64,000 nt of DNA. Source: Streptomyces sp. MBT53 (GTDB taxonomy: Bacteria; Actinomycetota; Actinomycetes; Streptomycetales; Streptomycetaceae). The notes beneath the pieces were generated by a model. The model was not told where the DNA came from, searched no databases, and saw nothing but the letters and a program-made list of their open reading frames with translations. The stretch is from positions 81,823-145,822 of the forward strand of contig NZ_JAEQAZ010000009.1 in the NCBI RefSeq assembly GCF_016654115.1, read 5' to 3'. A program made the position numbers and the translations under genes. Positions within the stretch are counted from its first letter, which is position 1. Each line of letters starts with the position of its first letter. Shown piece after piece: positions 27,109 to 35,715 of this stretch.

Positions 27109-28826
27109 GCGCTTCGCGTCCTCAGTTCGTGATCGGCCTGGCGGCCGGGGATCGCCGCGAGCAGCTCGCGGGTGTACTCGTGCTGAGGGTGCGTGAACAG
27201 GTCGTCCGGGGCACCTGTTTCGACGATGCGGCCCGCCCGCATGACGGCGACCTCGTGCGCGATCTGCCGTACGACGGCCAGGTCGTGCGAGATGAACAGG
27301 TACGCCACGCCAGTGTCGGCCTGCAACTCCGCCAGCAGGTCGAGGACTTGGGCCTGTACGGAGACGTCGAGCGCGGACACCGGCTCGTCGCACACCACCA
27401 GGTCGGGGGAGAGGGCGAGGGCCCGCGCGATCGCGACGCGCTGCCGCTGCCCACCGGAGAGTTCCGCCGGGCGGCGGTCCAGGGTGGCGGCGGGCAGGGC
27501 GACCCGGTCGAGGAGTTCCCGGGCCCGGTTCAGCCGGGACGCGCGGTCGCCCACTTTGAAGGCGCGCAACGGTTCGGTGATCACCTCGCCGATGGAGAAG
27601 CGGGGGTCGAGCGATGCGTACGGGTTCTGGTAGACGAGCTGGGCGCGTCGGCGCAACTGCCTGGCCTGGGCGCCCCGGGCGGTGGTCACGTCGGTGCCGT
27701 CGAACAGGATCTGTCCGGAGCTCGCGTCGGTGAGGCGGAGCACCAGGCGGGCGGTGGTGGACTTGCCCGAGCCGGATTCACCCACCAGGGCGAGGGTTCG
27801 GCCGCGGTGGAGGGTGAGGCTCACGTCGTCGACCGCGCGCAGCGTGCGGGACTCGCCGTTCGCGCGGGGGAGCCTGAACTCCTTTACGGCGTTGCGGAGT
27901 TCGACCAGCGGTGCTGTGCCGGTGGCCGGGGGTGCGGTGACCTCGGTGCGGGGGACGGCGGTCGTCAGGCTCGGCGCGCTGGCCAACAGCCGTCGGGTGT
28001 ACTCGTGTTGGGGGTCGGTGAGGATCCCACGCGTCGGCCCGGCCTCGACCACTCGTCCCTGGGACATGACGACGAGGCGCTGTGCCCGGTCGGCGGCCAC
28101 ACCGAGATCGTGGGTCACCAGCAGGATCGCGGTGCCCAACTCCTCGGTGAGGCCCTGGAGATGGTCGAGGATGACGCGTTGCACAGTGACGTCGAGCGCG
28201 CTGGTCGGCTCGTCGGCGACGATCAGTCTCGGCCGCGCGGCGATGGCGATCGCGATCAGGGCGCGCTGCCGCATACCGCCGGAGAGCTCGTGCGGGTACT
28301 GCCGGGCACGGGTGGCCGCGTCCGGCAGTCCGGCCCGGTGCAGGATGTCGATCGCCTCCGACGGCGCGGAGCGGCGGGTCGCGAGACCGTGGATACGCAG
28401 CACCTCGGCGACCTGCTCACCGATGCGCTTGACCGGATTGAGGGACACCGACGGGTCCTGGGGCACCAGGCCGATCTGCGCGCCGCGCACGGTGCGCAAC
28501 TCCGCCTCGCTCAGCGCGGTGAGGTCGTGCCGGCCGAAGCGGATCGTGCCCGCGTCGATCGTGGCGTTGGCCGCCAGCAGCCGGGTGATCGCGTGCGCGG
28601 TGGTGCTCTTGCCGGAACCGGACTCGCCCACGACCGCGGTCACTTCGCCCGGGCGTACGTCGAGATCGACGTCCCGCACGGCCGGTACGGTGCCGCCGCG
28701 GGTGCGGTACGACACGGACAGGCCGCGAATCTCCAGGGCGGCGCCCTCGCCGGGGTCCGGGTCGGTGCTCGGTGTCGTGCTCAAGTCCTCATCCGTTCCA
28801 GGTGTGTTCTGCGGGCGTTCGCTCAT
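27105..28826 (-). CDS. Fused dual-domain ABC transporter ATPase C
   Basis: 573-residue fusion of two ATPase domains: Walker A GESGSGKS at 67-74 and 349-356, signatures LSGGMRQRALIAIA and LSGGQRQRVAIARA, Walker B motifs LIVADEPTSALD and LVVCDEPVSALD, and both switch His residues. An acidic, Pro-rich N-terminal tail of about 28 residues precedes the first domain. ATG 28826 overlaps the stop of permease C2 and its own stop overlaps the LLM start. Confidence 0.92.
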   Translation of the reverse strand: MSERPQNTPGTDEDLSTTPSTDPDPGEGAALEIRGLSVSYRTRGGTVPAVRDVDLDVRPGEVTAVVGESGSGKSTTAHAITRLLAANATIDAGTIRFGRHDLTALSEAELRTVRGAQIGLVPQDPSVSLNPVKRIGEQVAEVLRIHGLATRRSAPSEAIDILHRAGLPDAATRARQYPHELSGGMRQRALIAIAIAARPRLIVADEPTSALDVTVQRVILDHLQGLTEELGTAILLVTHDLGVAADRAQRLVVMSQGRVVEAGPTRGILTDPQHEYTRRLLASAPSLTTAVPRTEVTAPPATGTAPLVELRNAVKEFRLPRANGESRTLRAVDDVSLTLHRGRTLALVGESGSGKSTTARLVLRLTDASSGQILFDGTDVTTARGAQARQLRRRAQLVYQNPYASLDPRFSIGEVITEPLRAFKVGDRASRLNRARELLDRVALPAATLDRRPAELSGGQRQRVAIARALALSPDLVVCDEPVSALDVSVQAQVLDLLAELQADTGVAYLFISHDLAVVRQIAHEVAVMRAGRIVETGAPDDLFTHPQHEYTRELLAAIPGRQADHELRTRSA

Positions 28827-29749
28827 GGCTGCCGGGACCATTCGCCGTCCAGCGCGCGGGCGATGCGGTTGGTGGCCAGCACGGTCGCCGCGATCGCCAA
28901 CCCCGGCAGCGCCGTCAACCACCAGGCGTTCGCGAGGTAGTTGCGGCCGTCCGAGATCAAGGTGCCCCACTCCGGGGCCGGTGGCGGGGCGCCGTAGCCG
29001 AGGAAGCTCAGGGCCGACACGGCGAGGATCGAGGAGCCGAAGTCCAGGGTGGCCAGGACGATCACCGGGCCCGCCGCGTTGGGCAGCACATGCCGGCCCA
29101 GCACCGAGTACCAGCGGGCCCCGCACGACCGTGAGGCCTCGACGAAGACCGCCTGCCGCACCCGCAGCACCTCCGCCCGGGTCACCCGCGCGAAGCTCGC
29201 CACGCTGGCGATGCCGACCGCGACCGCCACCTTCACCGTGCCGTAGCCGAGCGCGGTGACCAGGGCCAGGGAGAGGAACAGCGCCGGGATGGAGAGGAGA
29301 ACGTCGACGAAGCGCATCAGCACGTCGTCGATCCAGCGGCCCACGAACCCGGCGACCAGTCCGATCAGGCTGCCGACCACGAAGGCGACCGCCACCGCGA
29401 TGAGGGTTGCTTTGAGGGAGAGTTGGGCGCCATGGACGACCCGGGAGAAGACATCGCGGCCGAGTTCGTCCGTGCCGAACCAGTGCGCACCGCTCGGGCC
29501 ACGGAAGTTCTGCGACGGTACGCCCGTCAGCGGGTCCCGGGAGGTGAACAGGCCGGGCCAGAACGAGGCCAGCACCACCAGGACGAGGACGAGGACCGAC
29601 AGCAGCAGTCCGGGGCGGCGCGCCAGGAACCGCAGGACGCGTCGCGCGTCGACGCGGCGGCCAGGGCCGGGGCCGGACCCCGGTTCGACCGGTCGCGCGA
29701 GGCCGAGTGCGGCAGCGGCGGCGGTGTCGTCGACAAGACCCTGACTCAT
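28823..29749 (-). CDS. ABC transporter permease C2 (DppC type)
   Basis: 308-residue permease: about 40 cytoplasmic residues, first helix LLLSVLVLVLVVLASFW, then HWFGTDELGRDVFSRVVHGA (DppC signature region) and EAA loop AVFVEASRSCGARWYSVLGRH, split across the usual Gly. ATGA overlaps at both ends couple it to permease C1 and ATPase C. Confidence 0.9.
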   Translation of the reverse strand: MSQGLVDDTAAAAALGLARPVEPGSGPGPGRRVDARRVLRFLARRPGLLLSVLVLVLVVLASFWPGLFTSRDPLTGVPSQNFRGPSGAHWFGTDELGRDVFSRVVHGAQLSLKATLIAVAVAFVVGSLIGLVAGFVGRWIDDVLMRFVDVLLSIPALFLSLALVTALGYGTVKVAVAVGIASVASFARVTRAEVLRVRQAVFVEASRSCGARWYSVLGRHVLPNAAGPVIVLATLDFGSSILAVSALSFLGYGAPPPAPEWGTLISDGRNYLANAWWLTALPGLAIAATVLATNRIARALDGEWSRQP

Positions 29750-30705
29750 GCTGCGACCGCCTTCCGGCCAGAGGCCACCACGATCCGCGGATCGAGCAGC
29801 GGGTAGACGAGGTCGACGACCAGGTTCGTCAGCACGAAGATCAGCGCGCCGAACACCACCACGCCCTGCACGAGCGGGATGTCCTGAGCCGTGACCGCGG
29901 CGGCCGTCACCCGGCCGAGTCCGTCACGCGAGAACACCGTCTCCACGACCACCGAACCCGCGATCAACTGCCCTACCAGCAGGCCGACAACGGTCAACGC
30001 AGGCAGGGACGCGTTGCGCAGGGCGTGCCGCAGATGCACGCGCCATCGGCCGGCGCCCTTGGCACGGGCGGTCTCCACATAGGCCTGGTCCAGCGCGGTG
30101 AGCAGGCTCTTGGCCAGTACCTGCGCCACCTGCGCGCCGGTCGGGATCGCCAGCGTCAGGGCCGGCAGGATCAGCCCCCGCAGCCCGTCGTTGCCGAACG
30201 CGGGGAACCAGTGCAGGCGGAAGGAGAACGACTCGACGAGCAGCAGCCCCACCCAGAACGTAGGGACCGACACCCCCAACGGCGGCAGGGACAGCAGCAG
30301 TTGACGCAGCCACCGGCGCGAGGTGTAGGTCGCCACGACCGCCAGTCCACCGCCGAGGAGCACGGCGAGGAGCAGCGCGGCACCGGTCAGCTGGAGGGTC
30401 CCCGGCAGGGCGTCGGCCAGCGTCGAGGACACCGGCCGGCCCGTGGAGACGGAGTTCCCGAAGTCCCCGCGCACCGCCCGGCCGAGGTAGTCGGCGTACT
30501 GCACCAGAATCGGCTTGTCGAAGCCGTACTCGTGGCGCAGCGCGGCCAGTTGGGCCGGGTCGACCGTCCCGGAGTCCATTCCGGCACTCGCCATCGCCGT
30601 GACCGGATCGCCCGGCAGGAAGTCGAGGACCAGGAAAGACACCGTGTAGGCGGCCCACAGCACCCCGACCGCCTGGGCGAGCCGCTTGATCGCGTAGCGG
30701 CGCAT
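29746..30705 (-). CDS. ABC transporter permease C1 (DppB type)
   Basis: 319-residue permease beginning MRRYAIKRLAQAVGVLW, with the first helix directly after, the DppB-type region PGDPVTAMASAGMDSGTVD and EAA loop QAYVETARAKGAGRWRVHLRH. Starts 3 bases after the SBP C stop and overlaps permease C2 (ATGA). Confidence 0.9.
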   Translation of the reverse strand: MRRYAIKRLAQAVGVLWAAYTVSFLVLDFLPGDPVTAMASAGMDSGTVDPAQLAALRHEYGFDKPILVQYADYLGRAVRGDFGNSVSTGRPVSSTLADALPGTLQLTGAALLLAVLLGGGLAVVATYTSRRWLRQLLLSLPPLGVSVPTFWVGLLLVESFSFRLHWFPAFGNDGLRGLILPALTLAIPTGAQVAQVLAKSLLTALDQAYVETARAKGAGRWRVHLRHALRNASLPALTVVGLLVGQLIAGSVVVETVFSRDGLGRVTAAAVTAQDIPLVQGVVVFGALIFVLTNLVVDLVYPLLDPRIVVASGRKAVAA

Positions 30706-30708
30706 GGG

Positions 30709-32328
30709 TCAGCCGATCCAGGTGTCGTGCAGCTGGATCCGGCTGGAGGCGTCGAAGTTCAGGTTGTGCACCTTCTTCGCCACGCCGATCTGGGTCTGGA
30801 GCTCCACCACCGGCACGTAGTAGGCGTTCTGCACGAGCAACTCCTGTGCCTGCTTGACCAGTTCGGCCCGCTTGGTGGTGTCCGTGGTCGCCGCCTGCCC
30901 GGTCAGCGAGGTGTCCAGCGGGGTCACCGGAAGACGGTAGAAGTTGGCCAGCTTGGTGGAGAAGGAGCTGCGCAGGATGTCCGGGTCGGCGCGGGTCACA
31001 TTGCTCCACGCCGCGTCGAAGTCACCCGACTGAAGCGTCGGGGCGAGCTGGGTGACCTGGAGCTGCTTGAGCGTCAGACCGACGCCGACGGCCTTCAGTT
31101 GCTGTTGGATCAGCTCCAACGCGGGCTGGTTCGTGGCCGAGTTGGGGATCCAGTCGACGGTCAGGCTCAGCTTCGCGCCGTCCTTCGTCCGGATGCCGTC
31201 GCTCCCCGCCTTCCAACCTGCCGCGTCCAGCAGGGACTTCGCCTTGGCCGCGTCGGTCGTCAGGTCCGAGGACAGGTCGGCGTAGTCGGGTGTGGTGTGC
31301 GCCAGGACGCTGGTCGCGGGCTGGGTCCCGGTCGGGAACACCGTGTCGGCGATCTGCTTGCGGTCGATGGCGAACCCGATGGCCTGACGGACCCGCGCAT
31401 CCTTGAGCACCGACCGCGAGTTGTTGAGGGCCAGACCGAACACCACACCCGGATTGGCCCGCCGCTGCAGAGTGACCTGGCCGCCCTTGAGAGCCGCCTC
31501 ATTGGCCTTGCCGACGCTGCTGATCGCGTCCACCTGCCCCGACTGGAGACTGCCGGCCCGGACTCCCGCCTCGGGTACGACCTTGAAGACCACCTTGTCG
31601 AGATAGGCCTCGCCGCTCTTGTGCCACAGCGAGGAGCCCCAGGCGTACCCGGTGCGCCTGGCCAGCGTGATCGACTGGTTCTGCACGTACTGCTTGAGCA
31701 CGAAGGGTCCGGAGCCGACCACTCCCTGGCTGCACTTCTCCTGCGGGCTCTTCTTCGCGCTGGCCGACGACTCGATGCCCAGCGAGTGCGTCGAAGTGGC
31801 TTGCAGGAACTGGGCGTTGGGCTGCTGGAAGGTCACCTTGACGGTGAGCGGGTCGACCACGGTGGTGTTCTTGACGCCGCTGAGATAGCCCTCGGCGAGG
31901 GTGCCCAGCGCGCCGAGTTTCGGCACGGCGTCGAAGTTGTCCTTGACCACCTGCGCGGTCAGCTCGGACCCGTCGCTGAAGGTGACACCCGATCTGAGAT
32001 GGAAGGTGAACGTCGTCGCGTCGGAGCTGATGTCCCAGCTCTTCGCGAGCCACGGCACGATCTTGCCGGTCGTGGGGTCCTGGTCGGTGAGGGAGTCCAC
32101 GATCTGCCGTACCGAGTAGATGGTGTCGTTGCTGGCCACCTGCTGCGGGTCCACGCAGCCGGCGTCGGAGCCCACCGCGAAGGTCAGGGTGCCGCCGGAC
32201 CGGGCCTGTCCGCCTCCGGCGTCGGAGCCACCGCCGCCCGATCCGCAGGCGGTCAGCAGAAAACTGGTGGTCAGAAGGGCGGCCGTAGCCGCTCGTCGAG
32301 TGGTTCGGGAGACCGGATGTGCTGTCAC
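30709..32328 (-). CDS. ABC transporter substrate-binding lipoprotein C (family 5)
   Basis: 539-residue receptor with lipobox FLLTAC (Cys28) followed by a Gly/Ser-rich linker. The mature domain has the family 5 blocks FHLRSGVTFSDGSELTAQVV and KDARVRQAIGFAIDRKQIAD. GTG start preceded by TAGGAG. It is the first structural gene after the cluster C leader ORF and its C-rich untranslated stretch, and it heads a coupled operon of two permeases, ATPase, LLM monooxygenase and hydrolase. Confidence 0.9.
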   Translation of the reverse strand: MTAHPVSRTTRRAATAALLTTSFLLTACGSGGGGSDAGGGQARSGGTLTFAVGSDAGCVDPQQVASNDTIYSVRQIVDSLTDQDPTTGKIVPWLAKSWDISSDATTFTFHLRSGVTFSDGSELTAQVVKDNFDAVPKLGALGTLAEGYLSGVKNTTVVDPLTVKVTFQQPNAQFLQATSTHSLGIESSASAKKSPQEKCSQGVVGSGPFVLKQYVQNQSITLARRTGYAWGSSLWHKSGEAYLDKVVFKVVPEAGVRAGSLQSGQVDAISSVGKANEAALKGGQVTLQRRANPGVVFGLALNNSRSVLKDARVRQAIGFAIDRKQIADTVFPTGTQPATSVLAHTTPDYADLSSDLTTDAAKAKSLLDAAGWKAGSDGIRTKDGAKLSLTVDWIPNSATNQPALELIQQQLKAVGVGLTLKQLQVTQLAPTLQSGDFDAAWSNVTRADPDILRSSFSTKLANFYRLPVTPLDTSLTGQAATTDTTKRAELVKQAQELLVQNAYYVPVVELQTQIGVAKKVHNLNFDASSRIQLHDTWIG

Positions 32329-32483
32329 GGAGAAGTGCTCCTACTCGTGTCACCGCGTGCACACGGACCTGTGCGGACCGTGGCTGGACGCGGGCGGTGT
32401 CGACCCCGGCGGGGGTGGGACTCCTGAGGCGTGGAAAGCGCGTCGACGGGCGCGGGGCGCACCCGCGCAGACGTCGACTCGTG

Positions 32484-32521
32484 GGAGAAGGGAGAAGGGA
32501 GAAGGGGGAAGGGGAAGGGGC
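32484..32521 (-). promoter_or_regulatory. Pyrimidine-rich leader tract, candidate Rho-loading (rut) site
   Basis: On the transcribed minus strand this reads as repeats of CCCCTTCCCC and CCCTTCTCC with no G for about 38 bases. It lies between the leader ORF and SBP C, where C-rich, G-poor, unstructured RNA is what Rho needs to load once translation of the leader stops. A direct role is inferred. Confidence 0.4.
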
Positions 32522-32544
32522 CCGGGTGAGACGGGCGACCGCAG

Positions 32545-32599
32545 ATGTCAGCTTCGAAGGCCGGACAGATGTCAGCCCGGAAGGCCGGACAAGGTCAGC
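32545..32599 (-). repeat. Short tandem repeat at the end of the cluster C leader ORF
   Basis: On the minus strand a unit of about 24 bases, GCTGACATCTG-TCCGGCCTTC plus 2-3 bases, occurs twice, with a third GCTGACATCTG start. The first copy overlaps the leader stop codon (AGC TGA). It could form alternative structures once the ribosome stops or passes the leader stop codon. Confidence 0.55.
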
Positions 32600-32711
32600 T
32601 GTGACACAGACAGCTGGCGAAGCGCTGCAGGTCGATGTGGCGCCGGCGCGACAGCCGGGAGAAGACGACGGCGTCGTGACAGGAGGCAGTCGGGTCGTAG
32701 CTGTTGGGCAC
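32595..32711 (-). CDS. RRHIDL-type leader peptide upstream of transporter C
   Basis: 38-codon ORF, GTG 32711, with GGAGGA 5 bases upstream. The C-terminus SRRRHIDLQRFASCLCHS closely matches the leader peptide of transporter B, including the final SCLCHS. The N-terminal 15 residues are longer than usual, so an internal start is possible. It is followed by the tandem repeat, the pyrimidine tract and SBP C 266 bases downstream. Confidence 0.75.
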   Translation of the reverse strand: MPNSYDPTASCHDAVVFSRLSRRRHIDLQRFASCLCHS

Positions 32712-32763
32712 GCCGTCCTCCATATCCGGGACCCCGGTCGCGGGGCCGCGCGTTCGCAGAGTC

Positions 32764-32850
32764 ATCAGCGTCCCTGCCGGGCTTTCGCCCTGAGTGCCCC
32801 ACTGCGTCGGGGGGTTGCCGGTCGGTCGGCCAGGATTCGATGCTGACACT
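32764..32850 (-). ncRNA. Candidate SAM-clan (SAM-IV-like) riboswitch of cluster C
   Basis: On the minus strand, an outer stem TCAGC/GCTGA (32846-32842 with 32769-32765) encloses ATCGAATCCTGGCC, CCGGCAACCC and CGACGCAGTGGGG. The last block is identical over 13 bases to the SAM-IV-type RNA at 16938-17019. It then diverges: the GTGCCCC segment is replaced by CACTC and a GGGC-GAAA-GCCC hairpin. Position relative to promoter and leader ORF matches cluster B. It may be a SAM-I/IV variant, a decayed copy, or a different aptamer. Confidence 0.5.
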
Positions 32851-32864
32851 CAATGCCGCTGTTG

Positions 32865-32894
32865 ATCGTATGGAGCGGTGTCGCCGTGCGTCAA
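32865..32894 (-). promoter_or_regulatory. Promoter of the cluster C transcript
   Basis: Minus-strand TTGACG (32894-32889) and TACGAT (32870-32865) separated by 18 bases, the same design as the cluster B promoter (TTGACG-N18-TACGGT). The predicted transcript start, about 7 bases downstream, lies just before the riboswitch-like stem. Confidence 0.65.
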
Positions 32895-33156
32895 TGCCGG
32901 GGCGGAGGCGGCTAGGCTGCTGCCCGTCCCGGAATCGCCCGGCTGCGGATCGCACTCCGCCCGGCCGACCGGATTCCGTGGCCGTTTTCCGGGTGTGATC
33001 TCCGCCCGCCCGCCTTCCCTCGGCCGCGAGGCGGTCATCGCCCAACGTGGCGGCCTCCTTGTCACACCTCACTCCGAACTGCCGCCTGCCGTCTGCCGGT
33101 TCCTGCCGAGCCGTTCGCGGTCGGCGCCCACATCACGACGACCCGAAGGACCCACC

Positions 33157-33711
33157 ATGAAGCGGTACATCCTCACCGGTGCGCCCGGCGCCGGGAAAAC
33201 CACGATCCTCCGCCGGCTGACAGCGGCCGGGTTCGATGTCGTCGACGAGGCGGCCACCGCGGTCATCGCGCGCGAACAGGCCGCGGGGGACGCCGAACCC
33301 TGGGCCCGGCCGGCCTTCGTCGAGCAGGTGGTCGACCTGCAGCGCCGACGACAGCTGCGGTCCGCGCCGCGGCACGCGCCGCACCAGATCTACGACAGGT
33401 CTCCGGTCTGCACGCACGCCCTCACCACGTACTTGGACCGCCCCGCTCCGGCGGTACTCCTCGCCGAGATCGACCGGATCACCCGCGACCGGATCTACGA
33501 GCCGCAGGTCTTCTTCGTCCGCAACATCGGATTCTGTGAACCCACCGACGCCCGCCGGATCAGCTTCCAGGAGTCGCTGGTGTTCGAGCGGATCCACGAA
33601 GAGAGTTATCGGCGGTTCGGCTACGACCTCGTGGAGGTGCCGGCCGGTGACGTGGCCGACCGAGTGGCGTTGATCGCGGACACCATCGCCCGACTCGATG
33701 GCAGGGCCTGA
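33157..33711 (+). CDS. AAA family P-loop ATP/GTP-binding protein
   Basis: 184 residues, Walker A TGAPGAGKTTILRRL at the N-terminus, then VVDEAATAVIA and a mid-domain RSPVCTHALTTYL, as in the AAA_28-type nucleotide-binding proteins. Substrate is unknown. ATG 33157 follows GAAGGA. The 296 bases upstream, back to the cluster C promoter, hold no recognised gene. Not obviously related to the sulfur genes. Confidence 0.75.
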   Translation: MKRYILTGAPGAGKTTILRRLTAAGFDVVDEAATAVIAREQAAGDAEPWARPAFVEQVVDLQRRRQLRSAPRHAPHQIYDRSPVCTHALTTYLDRPAPAVLLAEIDRITRDRIYEPQVFFVRNIGFCEPTDARRISFQESLVFERIHEESYRRFGYDLVEVPAGDVADRVALIADTIARLDGRA

Positions 33712-34010
33712 GCGGCGGCTCCGGCTGTCGAAGGCGTCGGAGTCCGTGTACGTCTCACGGCTCGGGACGCGTGGTGGACGCACCTTCCCGCGTGTGCTTT
33801 GATCCGGCCATGGAGACCACTGGCCAGGCACACACGGTGCTGCTCGACCCGTTCTGGGTGAGCCGCCGCGCCGACCAGTTCGACCAGATCTGTCGTTGAC
33901 CTTCGCGCAACGACCGCGATACCGGCTCGTCGGCCCACAGTTGGGCGCCCACCGGTACTCCATCCTCTATTTCCTCGGCCCCCGCCCGGACGCTGTGGGG
34001 AGAGCGCTCG

Positions 34011-35522
34011 ATGAGCACCACCCGGCACGACTCAATGCTCCCGGGAGAGAACGTTGCCGCCCGCCGCGTCCTGCTGGTGTGCCTGGCCGCAGGGGCAACC
34101 ACCTTGCTGGACCAGGCAGTTCTGAACATCGCCGTCCCGAGCATGCGGCACTCGCTCGGGGCCGGCGCGGCGGACGTCCAGTGGATCGTGGCCGGTTACT
34201 CGCTGGCCTTCGGACTGGCCCTCGTACCCGGGGGCAGCCTCGGCGATCTGCACGGACGCAAAAGGCTCTTCCTCGCCGGCATGGCCGTCTTCCTTCTGGC
34301 CGGGGTGGTGGCCGCGACCGGTGGAGGACCGGGGACCGTGATCGGCGCCCGGCTCGTGCAGGGAGCCGCCGCGGGAATCGTCAACTCCCAGGTGATCGGC
34401 ACCATTCAGGACGTCTTCCACGGGCTCGACCGGGGCCGGGCGCTGGGGATGTACGCGGTGACGGCAGGCGTGGCCACCGCACTCGGACCGCCCCTCGGCG
34501 GCGCCCTCGTCGCCGGACTCGGCCCCGGTACCGGCTGGCGCTACTGCCTCCTGCTGAGCACACCGTGCGCGGTCGTGACCCTGTCCCTCGCGGCCCGCTG
34601 GCTGCCGCCGCCCCGGCGCACCGCCCGCGACTCCCGGCTGGACATCCTCGGCCTCGGCCTGGCCTGCGCCTGCACGCTGACGCTGATGGTGCCGTTCATC
34701 CGCACCCCGGACAGCGGGGGAGCGGCACTCCTGTGGGCGGCCGGGGTGTGCGCCCTGGCCTGCGCCTTCATCGCGCATCAGCGGATACGGGTACGACGGG
34801 GCCGGGTGCCGCTGGTCCATCCGGCGCTCGCGTCGTCCAGGCCGTACATGGTGGGCACGGCCGTCGCCATGGCCCAGTTCGGGTCCTCGATCGCCGCGTC
34901 CCTCGTGCTCACCGTCTTCCTCCAGGACGGGCTCGGACTGTCGGCACTGCTCACTGCGGCGATCTCACTCCCCTCGGCGATCGCGATGGGCGTCTCCTCG
35001 GCGTTCGCCTGGCGCCTGGTGCGACGGATCGGCCTGCGCACGGTGAGCGTCGGCCTGACGCTGGGGGTCTGCGCCGCCCTGGCCTCAGCGGTGGCCGCGC
35101 TCTTCGTCCCGTCCGCCGCACTACCGGTCGTCCTGGCCGCGACCCAGCTGCTGTCCGGTGCGGCAGGCGGCCTCGCCGTCTCGCCCAACCAGACACAGGT
35201 CCTGCAACACGCCCCTGCCGAGGCCGCCGGAGTGGGCGGCGGCATCCTCCAGATGGCCCAGCGCATCGCGGCGGCCGTCTGCCTCAGCGCCGTATCGGCG
35301 GTCTATCTGCACTCCGCGTCCGGCTCGGCCGGCGACAACGGCCCGAGAACCGCGTACGCACTGGCCTCCTGCGTCTGCGCCGCACTCCTCGCCGCCGCGC
35401 TGGTGTTGGCGAGGCTGCGCCGTGCGGCCGTCGCACCCCGTTCGCCGCGACCCGACTACCTGACCGTGAAGAGTCCCCGAGACGACCGGCAGCACGACGG
35501 CCGCAGCCCGCAGGAGCGGTAG
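34011..35522 (+). CDS. MFS drug-resistance-type transporter (DHA2 family)
   Basis: 503-residue membrane protein with about 14 hydrophobic segments and MFS motif A (GGSLGDLHGRKRLFL) after helix 2; QWIVAGYSLAF is typical of EmrB/QacA-like drug:proton antiporters. ATG 34011 follows GGGGAG. Upstream bases 33712-34010 hold no supported gene. It is convergent with metX across about 190 bases with no clear terminator. Substrate unknown; export of a sulfur metabolite is possible but not shown. Confidence 0.87.
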   Translation: MSTTRHDSMLPGENVAARRVLLVCLAAGATTLLDQAVLNIAVPSMRHSLGAGAADVQWIVAGYSLAFGLALVPGGSLGDLHGRKRLFLAGMAVFLLAGVVAATGGGPGTVIGARLVQGAAAGIVNSQVIGTIQDVFHGLDRGRALGMYAVTAGVATALGPPLGGALVAGLGPGTGWRYCLLLSTPCAVVTLSLAARWLPPPRRTARDSRLDILGLGLACACTLTLMVPFIRTPDSGGAALLWAAGVCALACAFIAHQRIRVRRGRVPLVHPALASSRPYMVGTAVAMAQFGSSIAASLVLTVFLQDGLGLSALLTAAISLPSAIAMGVSSAFAWRLVRRIGLRTVSVGLTLGVCAALASAVAALFVPSAALPVVLAATQLLSGAAGGLAVSPNQTQVLQHAPAEAAGVGGGILQMAQRIAAAVCLSAVSAVYLHSASGSAGDNGPRTAYALASCVCAALLAAALVLARLRRAAVAPRSPRPDYLTVKSPRDDRQHDGRSPQER

Positions 35523-35715
35523 CGCCGACTCACCCGCACCGCAAGGTCGTTCGTACACCTCTCAAGTCCTCAGTGGGCGGCGCCGGTTGCCTCGTCTGTG
35601 CGGTGGACTTGAGCGGCAAGTTCCTGGCCGGAGCCGTCCCGCAGGGCCGCCGGAAGAGCGGGATCGTCGTCCCGGGCTGACAGCCATCGCCGCCGAGGCC
35701 GAACCGATCGTGCCG

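Noticed and set aside
29707..32427. 906-codon open frame on the plus strand
   Set aside because: Antisense to permease C1 and SBP C, with His/Arg/Gly-rich shadow composition.
32484..32521. Purine repeat (plus strand) as a CRISPR or satellite array
   Set aside because: Units are 5-7 bases with no spacers; better read as a pyrimidine-rich RNA tract.
33810..33899. 29-residue plus-strand ORF before the MFS gene
   Set aside because: No ribosome-binding site, no family match, and no leader-peptide core; kept as unsupported.
35523..35715. Short plus-strand frame between the MFS gene and metX
   Set aside because: Continues from an overlapping shadow frame, has no start signal and no recognisable domain.
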